Source: Dinoroseobacter sp013215265 (lineage in GTDB: Bacteria > Pseudomonadota > Alphaproteobacteria > Rhodobacterales > Rhodobacteraceae). Taken from it: 64,000 bases of DNA. Location: assembly GCA_963691755.1 (NCBI GenBank), contig OY829366.1, positions 2,232,001 through 2,296,000 of the forward strand, read 5' to 3'. Below the pieces are notes generated by a model. It saw only the letters and a list, made by a program, of their open reading frames with translations, searched no databases and was not told the origin of the DNA. The translations under genes and the position numbers were made by a program. Numbering within the stretch: the first letter of the stretch is position 1; each line of letters begins with the position of its first letter. Below are positions 62,120 through 64,000 of the stretch, one piece after another.

Positions 62120-62347
62120 TCATTGATTTTTGTTAGACTGAAGTTCGCGAAGAACGAAAACCCGAATTGCCGAAGCCAACCCAGTATCCAGTCCACGAGA
62201 AGCGTCGATCTCTGCAGCCAATTCGTTCAGGGGAACACCACGTGACGAAGCAATTTGACGAAAAACGATCCAGAATTCGTCTTCCAGTGACACGGACGTT
62301 CGGTGTCCGCGCAGCGTGAGGGATCGTTTAACTGGTCTTGCGCTCAT
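62120..62347 (-). CDS. Ribbon-helix-helix domain protein (RHH_4)
   Basis: The 75-residue protein matches the RHH_4 group: KRSLTLRGHRTSVSLEDEFWIVFRQIASSRGVPLNELAAEID is the beta-strand and two helices of a small DNA-binding ribbon-helix-helix fold. It overlaps the DUF4169 gene by 4 nt (ATGA). This fumC-DUF4169-RHH order is common in Rhodobacterales. Target unknown. Confidence 0.88.
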   Translation of the reverse strand: MSARPVKRSLTLRGHRTSVSLEDEFWIVFRQIASSRGVPLNELAAEIDASRGLDTGLASAIRVFVLRELQSNKNQ

Positions 62348-62535
62348 TCCTCCTCGATCCGATTGCTGTCGAGCATCTTTCGCGCTTGTTCGGATTTTGT
62401 AGCTTCAAGAATTTTTTGGGCTTTGGTGCGTCCGAATTTCACAGCGTTTTCGTCGGCCACCGCTTTACGCAGGTCGCGCTCACGTGCCTTGCGAACTTTG
62501 CCTAAGCCTACGACATTGTTCGATCTTTCAGACAT
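62344..62535 (-). CDS. DUF4169 family small protein
   Basis: The 63-residue, highly charged and helical protein fits DUF4169, with the typical VVGLGKVRKARERDLRKAVADENAVKFGRTKAQK start. The function is unknown. It lies 95 bp after fumC and is coupled to the RHH gene, suggesting joint function. Confidence 0.88.
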   Translation of the reverse strand: MSERSNNVVGLGKVRKARERDLRKAVADENAVKFGRTKAQKILEATKSEQARKMLDSNRIEEE

Positions 62536-62630
62536 GCTTCGGGTAGCTTTCTAATTTAAGAATGCGTTCATTTTTCTGTAGCCTCTCAGTTGCACAGTGC
62601 AGGGCAAGAAAGAGCCGGGTAAAGTTGCCT

Positions 62631-64000
62631 TTATTTAGGGCCAATCATGGTTTCTGGACGGACCACTTCGTCGAATGTGGCTTCATCTACAAAGCCAAGA
62701 TTGATGGCTTCTTCTTTCAGAGTTGTACCGTTCTTATGGGCTGTCTTAGCCACTGTTGTGGCGTTGTCATACCCAATGGTTGGCGCAAGCGCCGTAACGA
62801 GCATAAGGGATTCTCGCATAATCTTCGCGATACGATCTTCGTTCGCGCGTATGCCCAAGACACAGTTGTCGGTAAACGCAACGGCCGCGTCGCCAAGAAG
62901 TTGCATAGATTGCAGGACGTTATAAGACATCATCGGCTTATAGACGTTCAGTTCGAAATGACCTTGTGAGCCGGCGAAACCTACGGCGGCGTCGTTGCCA
63001 AACACATGGGCGCAAACCTGGGTCATTGCCTCACACTGGGTCGGGTTCACTTTGCCCGGCATGATCGATGAGCCTGGCTCGTTTTCAGGCAGCATCAGTT
63101 CGCCAAGGCCACAGCGTGGACCTGATCCCAAAAGCCGTATGTCGTTGGCGATCTTGAAGAGAGAGGCTGCGACAGTTTTGGTCGCCCCAGACAGTTCTAC
63201 CATCGCGTCATGCGCCGCAAGGGCTTCGAACTTATTCGGTGCCGTAACGAAGGGCAGGCCCGTAATTTCGGCCATATTGGCCGCAACTTCCTCGCCCCAA
63301 CCTTTTGGCGTGTTTAGCCCGGTGCCAACTGCCGTTCCGCCCTGCGCGAGCTCATAAATTCGAGGCAGGGCAGCTTCAACACGCGCGATACTCATCGCGA
63401 CCTGGTGAGTATATCCTGAAAACTCCTGTGCGAGTGTCAGAGGTGTGGCATCCATCGTATGCGTACGCCCGATTTTGATAATACCCTCAAATTCGGTGAC
63501 TTTTTCTTCCAAAGCAGCGTGTAATTTCCTCAGGCCCGGCAGCAAAACGTCGCGCGCTGTCATGGCCGCTGAGATGTGCATAGCAGTTGGGAAAGTATCG
63601 TTGGACGATTGGCCCATATTGCAGTGATCATTTGGGTGTACCGGGTCTTTCGATCCGATCACACCGCCCAGAAGCTCAATCGCGCGATTTGCGATGACCT
63701 CGTTGGAGTTCATGTTCGACTGGGTGCCAGATCCTGTTTGCCAGACAACCAGCGGAAAATTGTCATCAAGCTTTCCATCTATGACTTCCTGAGCTGCTGC
63801 TTGAATCGCTTCGCCGATTTCAGGTGGCAGTTTACCGGACTGCGTATTTGCCATTGCGCAGGCTTTTTTTATGACGCCAAGCGCGCGCACCACGGCAACG
63901 GGTTGCTTTTCCCAGCCAATCGGAAAGTTCATGATCGAACGCTGCGTTTGGGCGCCCCAGTACTTGTCTGACGGAACTTCGAGGGGACCAAAGCTATCTG
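62631..64000 (-). CDS. fumC: Fumarate hydratase class II (5' end outside the window)
   Basis: FumC interconverts fumarate and malate in the TCA cycle without an iron-sulfur cluster. The visible part, about 455 residues, runs to the window edge; its first visible codons read DSFGPLEVPSDKYWGAQTQRS, so only a few N-terminal residues are missing. The signature GSSIMPGKVNPTQ and the earlier TGSGTQSNMNSNEV and SSNDTFPTAMHI substrate segments are present. The open frame beginning at the ATG at 63932 is internal to the gene. Confidence 0.96.
   Translation of the reverse strand, partial: DSFGPLEVPSDKYWGAQTQRSIMNFPIGWEKQPVAVVRALGVIKKACAMANTQSGKLPPEIGEAIQAAAQEVIDGKLDDNFPLVVWQTGSGTQSNMNSNEVIANRAIELLGGVIGSKDPVHPNDHCNMGQSSNDTFPTAMHISAAMTARDVLLPGLRKLHAALEEKVTEFEGIIKIGRTHTMDATPLTLAQEFSGYTHQVAMSIARVEAALPRIYELAQGGTAVGTGLNTPKGWGEEVAANMAEITGLPFVTAPNKFEALAAHDAMVELSGATKTVAASLFKIANDIRLLGSGPRCGLGELMLPENEPGSSIMPGKVNPTQCEAMTQVCAHVFGNDAAVGFAGSQGHFELNVYKPMMSYNVLQSMQLLGDAAVAFTDNCVLGIRANEDRIAKIMRESLMLVTALAPTIGYDNATTVAKTAHKNGTTLKEEAINLGFVDEATFDEVVRPETMIGPK

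Overview
The window looks like chromosomal DNA of a marine alphaproteobacterium of the Rhodobacterales (Roseobacter group). Pointers are the gene neighbourhoods (trpGDC-moaC-moeA-lexA; fabI/pdxH; AsnC regulator-arginase-ornithine cyclodeaminase; fumC-DUF4169-RHH), a B12-dependent ribonucleotide reductase as the RNR gene present, an RNase E with a large acidic insertion in its S1 domain, and two SOS boxes of the alphaproteobacterial type (GTTC-N7-GTTC). There are no rRNA genes, no CRISPR array and no recognisable insertion sequence or prophage. One tRNA gene (Pro, UGG) is present. Genus cannot be fixed by eye.

Layout. 1-6.9 kb: bactofilin and M23 peptidase pair, ferritin-like DUF455 protein, peroxiredoxin, and a large AsmA/YhdP-type envelope protein. 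6.9-13.4 kb: GNAT acetyltransferase, queA, two MFS exporters, a DUF924 protein and dihydrolipoyl dehydrogenase. 13.6-20.3 kb: SOS-regulated uvrA, a cNMP-binding membrane protein, gltA and gltX. 20.4-23.3 kb: comEC, broken by a single-base frameshift, converging on an autoregulated lexA. 23.3-32.8 kb: moeA, moaC, trpC, trpD and trpG on the minus strand, a degenerate polysaccharide deacetylase-like gene on the plus strand, then trpE behind a PpiD-type foldase gene. 32.9-37.6 kb: aminotransferase, gpt, fabI, pdxH, a two-domain cold-shock protein, a DUF192 protein and tRNA-Pro. 37.6-44.5 kb: AsnC regulator, arginase, ornithine cyclodeaminase, then nrdJ with a candidate NrdR box and DnaA box upstream. 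44.6-50.2 kb: Rieske oxygenase with a small partner protein, ilvH, ilvB with a complete transcription-attenuation leader, and a GGDEF-EAL protein. 50.5-54.9 kb: a TRAP transporter of the FcbT/TakP type. 55.3-64.0 kb: rne, TusA-like protein, ccdA, a membrane alpha/beta-hydrolase-like protein translationally coupled to a cytochrome P450, RHH and DUF4169 small proteins, and fumC cut by the window end.

How the parts connect. Most genes are housekeeping: amino-acid synthesis (trp, ilv), cofactors (molybdopterin, PLP), DNA repair (uvrA, lexA), dNTP supply, RNA decay and TCA enzymes (gltA, lpd, fumC). The most informative regulatory finding is the ilv leader: a predicted promoter, a 15-codon peptide with the run Ile-Val-Val-Leu-Val, an alternative pairing segment and a strong terminator, none of which belongs to a longer ORF. 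The least explained pieces are the hydrolase/P450 gene pair (59.5-62.1 kb), the frameshifted comEC, paired dyads upstream of the cold-shock gene and of arginase, and a possible 44-residue protein in the trpE/deacetylase gap. I did not find a convincing new defence or mobile system.
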